Shown: one piece after another, positions 6,132 to 12,845 of the stretch
How the letters are laid out: each line of letters opens with the position of its first letter
Position numbering within the stretch: the stretch's first letter is position 1
DNA from: Bacteroidales bacterium UBA2764
GTDB taxonomy: Bacteria > Bacteroidota > Bacteroidia > Bacteroidales > Paludibacteraceae
Reading direction: 5' to 3'
Assembly: GCA_002352705.1 (NCBI GenBank)
Contig: DEIW01000132.1
Span: 1-12,845, forward strand
Length of the DNA: 12,845 nucleotides
Translations under genes and position numbers: made by a program
The notes under the pieces: model-generated
The model's database searches: none
What the model was told of the DNA's origin: nothing
What the model saw: only the letters and a program-made list of their open reading frames with translations

Positions 6132-6347
6132 TTATTTTTGCTTATATCCTAATTCTATAAGTAATTCATCAGCCAAATACTCATCGCTGAAACAATGCAT
6201 GTCTGCCACACCGTTGCTGATGAGGTCGTATGTGGTGGAATCGTAGAACTTGCCCAATGCCTCTTCATACGAAAGCCCAGCCTGCTCCGCAAAGAGTTTT
6301 ACGATACGGGCATATTTCATTTGCAATATGGTCGGATTAGCCTGCAT
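6132..6347 (-). CDS. DUF3791 protein, downstream copy
   Basis: This 71-aa soluble protein matches the short DUF3791 pattern: an N-terminal helix (ILQMKYARIVKLFAEQAGLSYEEAL), then a YDLIS...MHCFSDEYLADELLIEL C-terminal half. It shares the H-x-x-S-x-E-Y-x-x-D-x-L core with the paralogue at 6817-7032 but is otherwise diverged. Its ATG is 2 nt after the DUF3990 stop (TAA TT ATG), so translational coupling is likely. As last gene of the operon it is a candidate partner or antitoxin of DUF3990; this is inferred from operon structure. Confidence 0.75.
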   Translation of the reverse strand: MQANPTILQMKYARIVKLFAEQAGLSYEEALGKFYDSTTYDLISNGVADMHCFSDEYLADELLIELGYKQK

Positions 6348-6349
6348 AA

Positions 6350-6820
6350 TTAGAGCCTTTGGAAAGATTTAAAATGGAGATATTTATCCAATACAACTTG
6401 CGAGGTAATACAAATCTGATGGTTAGGCTTTTTCTCGCGCAGTTCGCCTAATGCCTGTTCGCGTGTATAAATGCCTGAAAAATATAGATCTATTGTGTCA
6501 AACACCTGATCGTCCGCTATACCGCCTTCGATAATATCAAATTGTTCATGGGGCAATCCCTTGCGGCATGCAGTTATAAAATCCAACCACTCACCATCAT
6601 AAGCAGAAAAGACCTTGCGGGTGCACTCCTGACATTCTTCATCGAACTGGTAGATGTTCATAATAGCTTTCTGTCCGCGTCTGATAAAACGCTCGCCGTA
6701 ACGCTCTGCTTGCGCACGCAAAGGTGTGAGGTAGAACCCGATTCCAAAATCAAGGCGAGGACGGGAGTGCAACAAATCCGGATGAGGGATTTCAGTATAT
6801 GAGGTGTGGTAAAGAATCAT
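6350..6820 (-). CDS. DUF3990 protein, putative ADP-ribosyltransferase-fold toxin
   Basis: This 156-aa protein carries the DUF3990 signature: ILYHTSYTEI (2-11), LDFGIGFYLT (23-32) followed by a QAERYGERF helix, FDIIEGGIADDQVFDTIDLYF (94-114) and NHQICITS (133-140). His5, Tyr30 and Gln135 sit where an H-Y-[EDQ] ADP-ribosyltransferase would have its triad. That is an inference from spacing, not a demonstrated activity. It is the middle gene of a three-gene operon: its ATG overlaps the upstream DUF3791 stop by 4 nt (ATGA), and the second DUF3791 gene starts 2 nt after its own stop. The arrangement suggests a toxin with one or two small partner proteins. Confidence 0.8.
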   Translation of the reverse strand: MILYHTSYTEIPHPDLLHSRPRLDFGIGFYLTPLRAQAERYGERFIRRGQKAIMNIYQFDEECQECTRKVFSAYDGEWLDFITACRKGLPHEQFDIIEGGIADDQVFDTIDLYFSGIYTREQALGELREKKPNHQICITSQVVLDKYLHFKSFQRL

Positions 6821-7032
6821 AGTTGAATTCCTTTCTGCCGCATAAGCGACACTAAATCATCCACTATGTATTCCTTTGAGAATGAGTGCAAAACATCGTA
6901 ACATGGTACAATATAACCATCAATCATACCAGCGTTCTGCATGGCATGATACACGTCCTTTGCGCTTTTGTTCAGATACGAAGCCACATTATTGACGCAA
7001 AAGATAGTAAAATTCAGTCTTTTGAAGTCCAT
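6817..7032 (-). CDS. DUF3791 protein, upstream copy
   Basis: This 71-aa protein is the first gene of the DUF3791-DUF3990-DUF3791 operon. The C-terminal core VLHSFSKEYIVDDLVSLM matches the family, and the N-terminal helix (FTIFCVNNVASYLNKSAKDVYHAM) aligns in position with that of the downstream copy. Its stop overlaps the DUF3990 start by 4 nt. Transcription should begin near 7054, about 22 nt before the ATG at 7032. A partner or antitoxin role for DUF3990 is inferred. Confidence 0.75.
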   Translation of the reverse strand: MDFKRLNFTIFCVNNVASYLNKSAKDVYHAMQNAGMIDGYIVPCYDVLHSFSKEYIVDDLVSLMRQKGIQL

Positions 7033-7060
7033 TTAACTAACTCTTTGCAACTTTCGGCTG

Positions 7061-7091
7061 CAAAGTTACTGCTTTTTTTTGAATTATGCAA
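7061..7091 (-). promoter_or_regulatory. Promoter of the DUF3791-DUF3990-DUF3791 operon
   Basis: On the minus strand TTG (7091-7089) and TAACTTTG (7068-7061) are spaced by 20 bp. The spacer contains an eight-base A-tract. The -33 element directly abuts the 19-bp repeat at 7092-7110. Confidence 0.8.
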
Positions 7092-7110
7092 GGTTTTGGG
7101 GCGAAAATCG
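7092..7110. repeat. 19-bp intergenic repeat, copy 2
   Basis: This is the exact reverse complement of 1389-1407. In this copy the second arm of the hairpin seen at copy 1 is missing. It lies between the stop of the HD-cupin gene (7127) and the -33 element of the DUF3791 operon. Confidence 0.65.
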
Positions 7111-7126
7111 TAGCAGAAGGATACTT

Positions 7127-8110
7127 TTATACGCGTTCCGGATGGGAGATGGTTATCTCTGCGCCGGGAGAGGAGACGTAGAACATGTCGAGGATGACGG
7201 GGGTGGAGCCCCGGTTCTCGCCGCGATGGATAGTGCCGATGACCTCTACCATCGCTTCGCCGGCATGGAAAGTGCGTTCCGAGCCATCGGCACAGACAAT
7301 GGTCAGTTCGCCCTGTTGGATGATGCCGTAGTTAATGACGGTATGGTGATGCCATTCGGTCTTGGCGCCGGCAGGGAAGACCAGACGCTTAACAATCAGT
7401 TCGGGTTTGCCAGCAGGGTAAGTTGGCAGTGCGGCTCCGTCCCAACTATCAGAGGTTCGGAGCAGTTCGGTGGTTTGGATGTCCATAGTTTTATTAGAAA
7501 TGTTTGTTTGATACCACTTCTCGCAGAGGGCGCGGAGTCTGGGTTCGTCGCGGATGATGGAGCGGAGGGCTTCCAAGGAACGCACATTGCGCTCAGAATT
7601 GAGCCACAAACGCATATAACCGCCTTCGGCATACTTCTCCAGCAGGTGTTCCTTACTGCGGGCGTAGAGCGTTTCAAAATCGCCGTTCGGGTATAGTTTG
7701 GCGGAATACGCCATGGTACGCGCGATGACGGTCTCGGGGATGATTTGTCGGTCGGCTTCGGCTACGATAGCACCGTAGATGGTACGCGGCGGGTTCTTAC
7801 CGCTGGCGCGGTGGTCTTCTATGGCATCCCGCATGATAAGCAGTTGTTCCTCTGTGAACCATTGCCGGAGATGGCTGTCCGCCATGAGTATCTCGCCCGA
7901 ACGGATGTGATGGGTCTCTCGGTCGAAGCGCAGCCCGAGGTCATGGTAGGCGGCGATAACATATGCCATCTGTTCGTCGGCATTATGTTCTCGCGCCAGG
8001 ATGAGCGACTCACGAATGACCGCCTCTGCATGGTCGCGTTTGTGTCCGCCGTCAAAGGCATCGTACTGCGGTAGGATCGTTTGCTCGATATATTGCTTGA
8101 GGTCTTCCAT
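7127..8110 (-). CDS. HD-domain phosphohydrolase-like protein fused to a cupin
   Basis: This 327-aa cytoplasmic protein has two domains. Residues 1 to about 200 are an HD domain: GGHKRDHAE (His23, His27), AAYHDLGL (His56-Asp57), IEDHRASG (His100) and EADRQI (Asp120) give the metal-binding His/Asp set, implying hydrolysis of an unknown phosphorylated substrate. Residues about 215-320 are a cupin with metal-ligand motif EWHHHTVINYG (His254-256) and IGTIHRGEN (His295). The junction (about 205-209) contains NKTMDIQTTELL, where MDIQTTELL looks like the native start of a free-standing cupin. This suggests fusion of two adjacent genes. The in-frame TTG at 8125 would begin at the predicted transcription start, so the ATG at 8110 is preferred. 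It is transcribed divergently from the S37 peptidase gene. Confidence 0.8.
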   Translation of the reverse strand: MEDLKQYIEQTILPQYDAFDGGHKRDHAEAVIRESLILAREHNADEQMAYVIAAYHDLGLRFDRETHHIRSGEILMADSHLRQWFTEEQLLIMRDAIEDHRASGKNPPRTIYGAIVAEADRQIIPETVIARTMAYSAKLYPNGDFETLYARSKEHLLEKYAEGGYMRLWLNSERNVRSLEALRSIIRDEPRLRALCEKWYQTNISNKTMDIQTTELLRTSDSWDGAALPTYPAGKPELIVKRLVFPAGAKTEWHHHTVINYGIIQQGELTIVCADGSERTFHAGEAMVEVIGTIHRGENRGSTPVILDMFYVSSPGAEITISHPERV

Positions 8111-8133
8111 TGGTCGAGTATTCAAATCGAATG

Positions 8134-8164
8134 CAAAGGTAAGATAATTTTATGAATTGTGCAA
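8134..8164 (-). promoter_or_regulatory. Promoter of the HD-cupin gene
   Basis: On the minus strand TTG (8164-8162) and TACCTTTG (8141-8134) are spaced by 20 bp. Transcription would start near 8127, giving a leader of about 17 nt to the ATG at 8110. It is back-to-back with the promoter at 8192-8222, 27 bp away. Confidence 0.8.
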
Positions 8165-8191
8165 GAGCAGATGAATTTTTTGATGAAAATC

Positions 8192-8222
8192 TTGTATGTT
8201 CCAAAAAAAAGTTGTAAATTTG
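8192..8222 (+). promoter_or_regulatory. Promoter of the S37 peptidase gene
   Basis: TTG (8192-8194) and TAAATTTG (8215-8222) are spaced by 20 bp, and an A-tract (8203-8210) lies in the spacer. The predicted start near 8229 is about 17 nt before the ATG at 8246. This rules out the upstream in-frame starts from 8159. Confidence 0.8.
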
Positions 8223-8245
8223 CAGTCAATTTTGAATTTTGGCTT

Positions 8246-9952
8246 ATGAAAAAGATTTTTATAATGGTAATGCTGTGCGCAGGGTTGATATCGGCGGCAG
8301 CGGACAACAGCGGCAACCCTCAATGGTTGCAAGCGCTTCTTCAGCAGAACCCGGATATAATTGACTCCACGGCTGCTTATGACGCTCATCCGTCGGCACC
8401 GGGTTATCGTACGTATGTGATATTTTTTCATCAGCCGTTAGAGCACGCGAACCCGGGGCTCGGGCAGTTTCCTATGCGTGCGCTGATTACCGTGAACACG
8501 AATAACGATCCGACTACAGCAGTAAACCATTTCTATTGCACGGGTTATTCCATCAATTATGACTGTATTTTCAGGCATCCGGACTCGACCTTCCTGGCAG
8601 AAGCCAAGATGTGTTCGTCGGAGATCTCGCACCGTTATAACGCCAATTTTATCCAGATAGAACACCGTTATTTCCAGTTCTCGGCTCCGTATCAATGTTG
8701 GACCAACTTAGACTACCTGCGAGCAGACGAGGCAGCAGAAGATTTTCATAACCTCGCGGAGGCATTGAAGAAAGTGCTGAAAGGCAAATGGGTGATGTCG
8801 GGAGTCAGCAAAGGTGGTATCACGACCTTGCTGCAGCATGCTTTTTATCCGAATGACATGGATATCTACGTGCCGTATTCGGCTCCGTTCTTCCGTACGG
8901 ACCGCGACACGGTGATGCAGGAGTATTGGTACACGCACGGTTGGGACCAAGAGTTGCTGGACTGGTTCATGTCCGTCCGTCGTGCCGCCTTTGAAGGCAC
9001 TCCGATACTGAAGAAGTCGACAAACACAATATGGCCGATTTTCTATAAGATGAATGCGGGGAAAGACACCACGCAAGCCTATACGGATACGGTTTTTTGC
9101 GCCTATATTAGTAATGCGGCATACTTCGGTTTTCTGGAGCACGCATATACGGACACCGCTACTATCCGGAAACAGTTCGTGAAGAACGACAGTATTATCA
9201 ACAGTTATAATTGGAACGGTTACAACGACACGGTGCTGGCTTATATCTACTCGACGGACCGCTTCGCGTTAGACAGCCTCGGTAATTGGCTGGACACGCT
9301 GCGTAAATACCCGGACAAAAAGCAGATTCCTGGTCGCAGGCTCGTTAAGCAGAATTATCGTCCTTTCGGTATCGCGGAGAAATACTGGTGGGACCTCGAT
9401 GATTCTTATCATACCGGCAATGCGAAGGCGTATGAATACCAGGCTAAGCGCGAGTTGGGTTCGTTCGATTTCCGGTACGATTTGTTAGCTCCTACGCCGG
9501 AAGAAGCGGCATGGTATAATAATCATTGGAAAACCACAGTGGGCTGTCTGCGGGACTTTACGAATCCCTACTTCGCTTCGCTGACCTATAGTCCTGCGTT
9601 GTACGACCGCGTGATGGAGGCGACGCAGAATGCCACCAAACCGATTATACTGATTTACGGCGAGGACGATACCTGGACGGGTGCTGCCGTCAAAGATGAG
9701 TTCGTCAATGGCAGCAACGTGAAGAAATTCATCCTTCCGGCGCAGAACCACTTAGTCTGTTTCTCCTCGAACACAGACAAAACGCAATGCGATGCCATCC
9801 GTGCGGCGATGGATGCCGTGCTGGGAGCGCCGCAAGGAGTGGACCAAGTATCAAGTGACCAAGTACCAAGTACGAAGGTACTGCGCGACGGTCAGTTGCT
9901 GATCAAGCGTGGCGAGGCGTTTTATACCCTTACCGGGAACCGGGTGAATTAG
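8246..9952 (+). CDS. Secreted S37-type (PS-10) serine peptidase
   Basis: This 568-aa protein opens with a signal peptide (KKIFIMVMLCAGLISAAA, cleavage near 18-20). It has an alpha/beta-hydrolase catalytic set: Ser188 in SGVSKGG, Asp474 or Asp475 in YGEDDTWTGA, and His502 in PAQNHLVCF. The N-terminal pattern (RTYVIFFHQPLEHANPGLGQFPMRALI, FIQIEHRYFQFS) fits the PS-10/S37 tripeptidyl-aminopeptidase family common in Bacteroidota, so peptide trimming outside the cytoplasm is likely. The last 30 residues, after a repeat-encoded linker (DQVSSDQVPSTKV), form a short tail (LRDGQLLIKRGEAFYTLTGNRV). I recall similar tails on many secreted Bacteroidales proteins. The stop codon overlaps that of the convergent TamB-barrel gene. 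The start was chosen from the promoter and signal peptide. Confidence 0.85.
   Translation: MKKIFIMVMLCAGLISAAADNSGNPQWLQALLQQNPDIIDSTAAYDAHPSAPGYRTYVIFFHQPLEHANPGLGQFPMRALITVNTNNDPTTAVNHFYCTGYSINYDCIFRHPDSTFLAEAKMCSSEISHRYNANFIQIEHRYFQFSAPYQCWTNLDYLRADEAAEDFHNLAEALKKVLKGKWVMSGVSKGGITTLLQHAFYPNDMDIYVPYSAPFFRTDRDTVMQEYWYTHGWDQELLDWFMSVRRAAFEGTPILKKSTNTIWPIFYKMNAGKDTTQAYTDTVFCAYISNAAYFGFLEHAYTDTATIRKQFVKNDSIINSYNWNGYNDTVLAYIYSTDRFALDSLGNWLDTLRKYPDKKQIPGRRLVKQNYRPFGIAEKYWWDLDDSYHTGNAKAYEYQAKRELGSFDFRYDLLAPTPEEAAWYNNHWKTTVGCLRDFTNPYFASLTYSPALYDRVMEATQNATKPIILIYGEDDTWTGAAVKDEFVNGSNVKKFILPAQNHLVCFSSNTDKTQCDAIRAAMDAVLGAPQGVDQVSSDQVPSTKVLRDGQLLIKRGEAFYTLTGNRVN
9845..9880 (+). repeat. Heptanucleotide repeat inside the peptidase gene
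   Basis: The units are CAAGTAT, CAAGTGA, a single extra C, CAAGTAC, CAAGTAC and the related GAAGGTA. They encode the linker between the catalytic domain and the short C-terminal tail. As in the helicase gene, a 7-nt period implies a frame change when a unit is gained or lost. Confidence 0.7.
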
Positions 9953-12845
9953 AACGGATAACCGATGCCGAAGTTGAGACGAAGCGCATCAAGGGCAGAC
10001 GGAATATTGAAATAAGTATTGATAGGACGGGTGGTGTCAGGCTGCCCGTCCTTTGTATATTTGAAGGTCTGGTACGGCGCATGTATTCCTACGCCGAGGT
10101 CCAGGCGGATAACCAGTCCATCGATGTCTAATCGTAGTCCTGCACCCGTGCCGAGAGCTATCTGGCGTGCGAAATAGGGGTTGTTGATAATTCCGTCTTT
10201 CAAGTCCTCGGGAATCTCCAGTTTTGTGGCATAGTCCTCGTACCCCGCCGCTTTGAAGAGGTCAACCGTGCTATGCCAGTTCCATACATTGCCGGCATCC
10301 AGGAAAGCGGCTCCGTAGAGTTTCCAGACAATAGGGAAGCGGAGTTCGAAATTCGCCTCCAGTTTGACATCTCCGGCATGGAAAAAGTTCTGGTTGTATT
10401 TAGCGGAATAGAAATTACCGGGTCCGTAGGCATAAGGCGAGGAAGCGCGCAGCGAGTTCGGTCCTCCGGCATAGAAAGCCTCTGACAGCGGTGTGAAATA
10501 AGAGTTGCCGAGCGGGATGTTTGCTCCGGCGAAGAGGCGCGTAGCAATGGACACTTGGTCGGTGAGGTTGAATTTATTACGGAGCTCTGCCGAGAGTTTG
10601 ATAAACTGGTGGAAGGTAATGTTTCCCAGTTTCTTAGGGTCACTCCACTTCTGTCCGAAGGCGCAATAGATGGCATTGATGAGGTTTCCGGACTCCTTGA
10701 CAGAGAGGTCAAACATGGTGTTGACATGTCTCTTGGCGCGGTAGTCGTTATAGATGAAGTTATAGCCGACGGAAGGCACGAACTCGTCAGAGGCCAGTAT
10801 TTTGATGAGTTGCGGGTACTCCGCCGCTTTGTCGAGCAGGTTGTCCGACTCGGCTTTCATGAGGACTACGGAAAGCGAGAAAGGCGTGAAAGCATGTGTG
10901 ATGTAAGGGTTACGGGGCGAGCGGATGAAATAGGTAAACGAGCCGGACAGTTTATGTACACCATACCCTCCGGCTATGTTTTCATACTGGTAGCCGAGCA
11001 TGTAACGCGTGTCTCCTTCGGGGTTGTTATCACCGGTCCAATGCAGATAAGGGAAGATGAGTGAGGCATTGACGCCGAGTTTGTATGTGTCGGTTTTCTT
11101 CGGGTCTCCGGGGTGGCGGTTTCGTAGCGCCCAGTAGTAAGCTCCGTTACCTTTCAACGTGAAGATTTCTCCCTTTCCCATCAGGTTTTTGATGCTTGAT
11201 TTGAGGGTGACATCCGGACCAATACTGTTGTTGGACCGATAAGCGACCCCGGCATCGCCCGTAAGGTCGTAAGTGCGCGTAATGGTGTCTCCCCGGTATA
11301 ATTCACGGTGTCTCCATTCTTTGGAATAACGAATGCCAATACCGGATTTGTTGAGTTCGCCTTCTAAAATGTTATTGTAGTCCCGTTGCGAGAACAGGTG
11401 GAGGTATAATGATGAATTGCCGGACCGGGGGGTGTTGGCTCTCGGCAGTAGTCTGTAGTCGGCAGTGAGAGAGGTGAAGAGTCCGTTGGTTTTGTTGACC
11501 TCCGGGTTGTCAGAAATAGTAGAGCCTACGGTAATACGGAGCCGATTTTTAAAGAACGACTTCGAGAGCGCTATATTCATGTCATTCGTCTTTCCCACGG
11601 CGTGTTGGTTCTGTCCGCTACTGATGTCCACGTCCATGAATTTGCCTACTTTGGAGTTAGCCAAAGCGGCATTGATACGGCTGTTGATGATGGATGAGAG
11701 AGCGTAGCCTTCCCGCTGTGCCGCCACGTTCGACTCCCCTACGTACATGCCGGTAGCGAGCAGTGTTGCCGCTAATCCTTCCCGTGTCTCCTCATCCACG
11801 GAAGCCAGTTCCCGTGTTATCGTCTCGTCATTCGGAGCCTCGAGGAAGAAGCCGATGGACTCGATACCAATTGAGTCAACCACGCCATTGAGGCGTACTC
11901 CGGTGCGGAAATCCACACGGCGCGTGTCTTCCTCGTGCGACTCCACATCGGCTTTGACTTTCTGCGAAGCCGAGACACTGAGACGGGTTTGCCCTATAGG
12001 TCCGTTGAAAGCTATATGACTACCGGAGTCGACATGAAAAGGCATGACGGGGTAAACCTTAGGCGAATAGCGCACGAAGCCGTCATCCACATTGATTTGT
12101 CCTCCGAGGTTAAGAGCCCCGTCGGCGGTTCCGTATTGTACGTTAACCGTTCCGTGCGGTTTGACCTGCGCGAGGTTTTTCTTGTCTATGGGGTAAGTGA
12201 TGTCGGTCGTAGGAAGAATAGTGACATCCACATTGGCTTGAATGCTGTCGAGAGGCCCGGAGACAGAACCCCGAATATCTGTAGCAAGGTCTCCATAGAC
12301 AGGAATGGGACCACTCTTAGGCAGTTTGACCGGGGCAAAACTGTCGGCGGCGAGGGTGACATTCATGCGCATGGTGTTGAGATCAAGTCCTCCGGACAAG
12401 GCGATAAACGTGCTGTCTGCGCCATAGACGGGCAAGCCGTTGAGGTCCACTTTGTTATGGGACATGACAATAGGTGTTTGTCCCAGAGAGAGGCCGATCT
12501 CAAACGGTTTATATTCCGCAGCCACGCCGACAGGCAGCGCTTCCGCGGAGATGTCCGCTTGGCGCGGTAAGCCATCCACCGCAGCCGAAGCCCGTACTGC
12601 TCCATGGAGGGCTATGTCTTCGGGAAGCCGGACAAAGCTATTGATGATGGAAAGAGGTATTTCGTCCGCCTGTATGTCTGCACGCAATGCGTCCGGGTAC
12701 TCTTGCGAAGGAGAGAGAGCTATGTCAATGGCTCGGGAGCCGAAACTCATGTCATTATAGTAAATGCTGTCAAGCGTCAGCCTTCCCGTACCTTTCATTT
12801 TGCGTCCGAAGCGCGCGAGGTTCATCCGTAGCGCAGCGTCGGTGC
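9949..12845 (-). CDS. TamB C-terminal region fused to an Omp85/TamA-like outer-membrane barrel (5' end outside window)
   Basis: The frame is open to the window edge, so the N-terminus is missing; 965 residues are visible. Counting from the Met at 12825, residues 1 to about 505 look like the TamB/DUF490 C-terminal region: repeated beta-strand segments (GPIPVYGDLATDIRGSVSGP, LNLGGQINVDDGFVRY), then EEDTRRVDFRTGVRL, SSIINSRINAALANSKVGKF and FSQRDYNNILEGELNKSGIG, near where a free Bacteroidota TamB ends. Residues about 515-958 look like an Omp85 barrel: GDAGVAYRSNNSIGPDVTLK, IKNLMGKGEIFTLKGNGAYY, the loop-6-like GGPNSLRASSPYAYGPG (787-803), LYGAAFLDAGNVWNW (836-850), and a terminal RLNFGIGYPF ending in Phe like a barrel beta-signal. 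POTRA domains are not visible. In TamA/TamB systems the two are normally separate proteins moving envelope components to the outer membrane. Both domain calls rest on pattern reading. Confidence 0.75.
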   Translation of the reverse strand, partial: TDAALRMNLARFGRKMKGTGRLTLDSIYYNDMSFGSRAIDIALSPSQEYPDALRADIQADEIPLSIINSFVRLPEDIALHGAVRASAAVDGLPRQADISAEALPVGVAAEYKPFEIGLSLGQTPIVMSHNKVDLNGLPVYGADSTFIALSGGLDLNTMRMNVTLAADSFAPVKLPKSGPIPVYGDLATDIRGSVSGPLDSIQANVDVTILPTTDITYPIDKKNLAQVKPHGTVNVQYGTADGALNLGGQINVDDGFVRYSPKVYPVMPFHVDSGSHIAFNGPIGQTRLSVSASQKVKADVESHEEDTRRVDFRTGVRLNGVVDSIGIESIGFFLEAPNDETITRELASVDEETREGLAATLLATGMYVGESNVAAQREGYALSSIINSRINAALANSKVGKFMDVDISSGQNQHAVGKTNDMNIALSKSFFKNRLRITVGSTISDNPEVNKTNGLFTSLTADYRLLPRANTPRSGNSSLYLHLFSQRDYNNILEGELNKSGIGIRYSKEWRHRELYRGDTITRTYDLTGDAGVAYRSNNSIGPDVTLKSSIKNLMGKGEIFTLKGNGAYYWALRNRHPGDPKKTDTYKLGVNASLIFPYLHWTGDNNPEGDTRYMLGYQYENIAGGYGVHKLSGSFTYFIRSPRNPYITHAFTPFSLSVVLMKAESDNLLDKAAEYPQLIKILASDEFVPSVGYNFIYNDYRAKRHVNTMFDLSVKESGNLINAIYCAFGQKWSDPKKLGNITFHQFIKLSAELRNKFNLTDQVSIATRLFAGANIPLGNSYFTPLSEAFYAGGPNSLRASSPYAYGPGNFYSAKYNQNFFHAGDVKLEANFELRFPIVWKLYGAAFLDAGNVWNWHSTVDLFKAAGYEDYATKLEIPEDLKDGIINNPYFARQIALGTGAGLRLDIDGLVIRLDLGVGIHAPYQTFKYTKDGQPDTTRPINTYFNIPSALDALRLNFGIGYPF

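Noticed and set aside
7079..7696. 205-codon plus-strand ORF
   Set aside because: It is antisense to the HD-cupin gene, has no family resemblance and begins inside the DUF3791 promoter region.
11935..12570. 211-codon plus-strand ORF
   Set aside because: It is antisense to the TamB region and shows no recognisable motif.
1..12845. tRNA, rRNA, CRISPR arrays, transposases or integrases
   Set aside because: I looked for cloverleaf-type T-loops, regular spaced repeats and transposase motifs on both strands and found none.

Overview
The window looks like chromosomal DNA from a member of the Bacteroidales (Bacteroidota). Five clear promoters follow the Bacteroidota pattern (TTG or TTTG at -33, then TAnnTTTG at -7), and all five have a 20-bp spacer. 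No Shine-Dalgarno sequence is evident. The proteins also fit: a Pif1/RecD-like helicase with a C-terminal helix-turn-helix, an S37-type secreted peptidase, a TamB/Omp85 envelope protein and DUF3791/DUF3990 genes. I cannot resolve family or genus.

Layout. 1-1335 (+) is the 3' part of a helicase. 1336-2216 (+) is a promoter, a hairpin leader and an Abi-like HEPN gene. 2303-2884 (+) is an AT-rich membrane protein of unknown function, closed by a strong terminator at 2901-2936. 2937-3167 is non-coding, with diverged direct repeats and hairpins. 3168-3802 (-) is a two-gene operon, GNAT_CG-like acetyltransferase then DUF1294 membrane protein, with its promoter at 3834-3865. 3866-4106 is a hairpin-rich non-coding stretch. 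4107-5756 (-) is a phosphoethanolamine-transferase-like membrane enzyme. 5776-5993 (-) is a long, multiply nested hairpin RNA candidate (6S-like shape) that ends in an intrinsic terminator just before that enzyme gene. 6132-7032 (-) is a tight DUF3791-DUF3990-DUF3791 operon, a candidate toxin-antitoxin unit. 7127-8110 (-) is an HD-domain protein fused to a cupin. It diverges from 8246-9952 (+), a secreted S37-family peptidase. The peptidase converges, with overlapping stop codons, on 9949-12845 (-), where a TamB C-terminal region runs in one frame into an Omp85/TamA-like beta-barrel.

How it fits together. There is no single pathway. Envelope functions (phosphoethanolamine transferase, secreted peptidase, TamB-barrel) are interleaved with small defence- or toxin-like units (HEPN/Abi, DUF3791/DUF3990) and single enzymes. 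The HEPN and DUF3990 loci share an exact 19-bp intergenic sequence near their promoters. The most unusual items are the TamB-Omp85 fusion, the structured RNA upstream of the transferase, the 7-nt tandem arrays inside two genes, and the terminator-like hairpin abutting the HEPN start codon. No tRNA, rRNA, CRISPR array or transposase was found.
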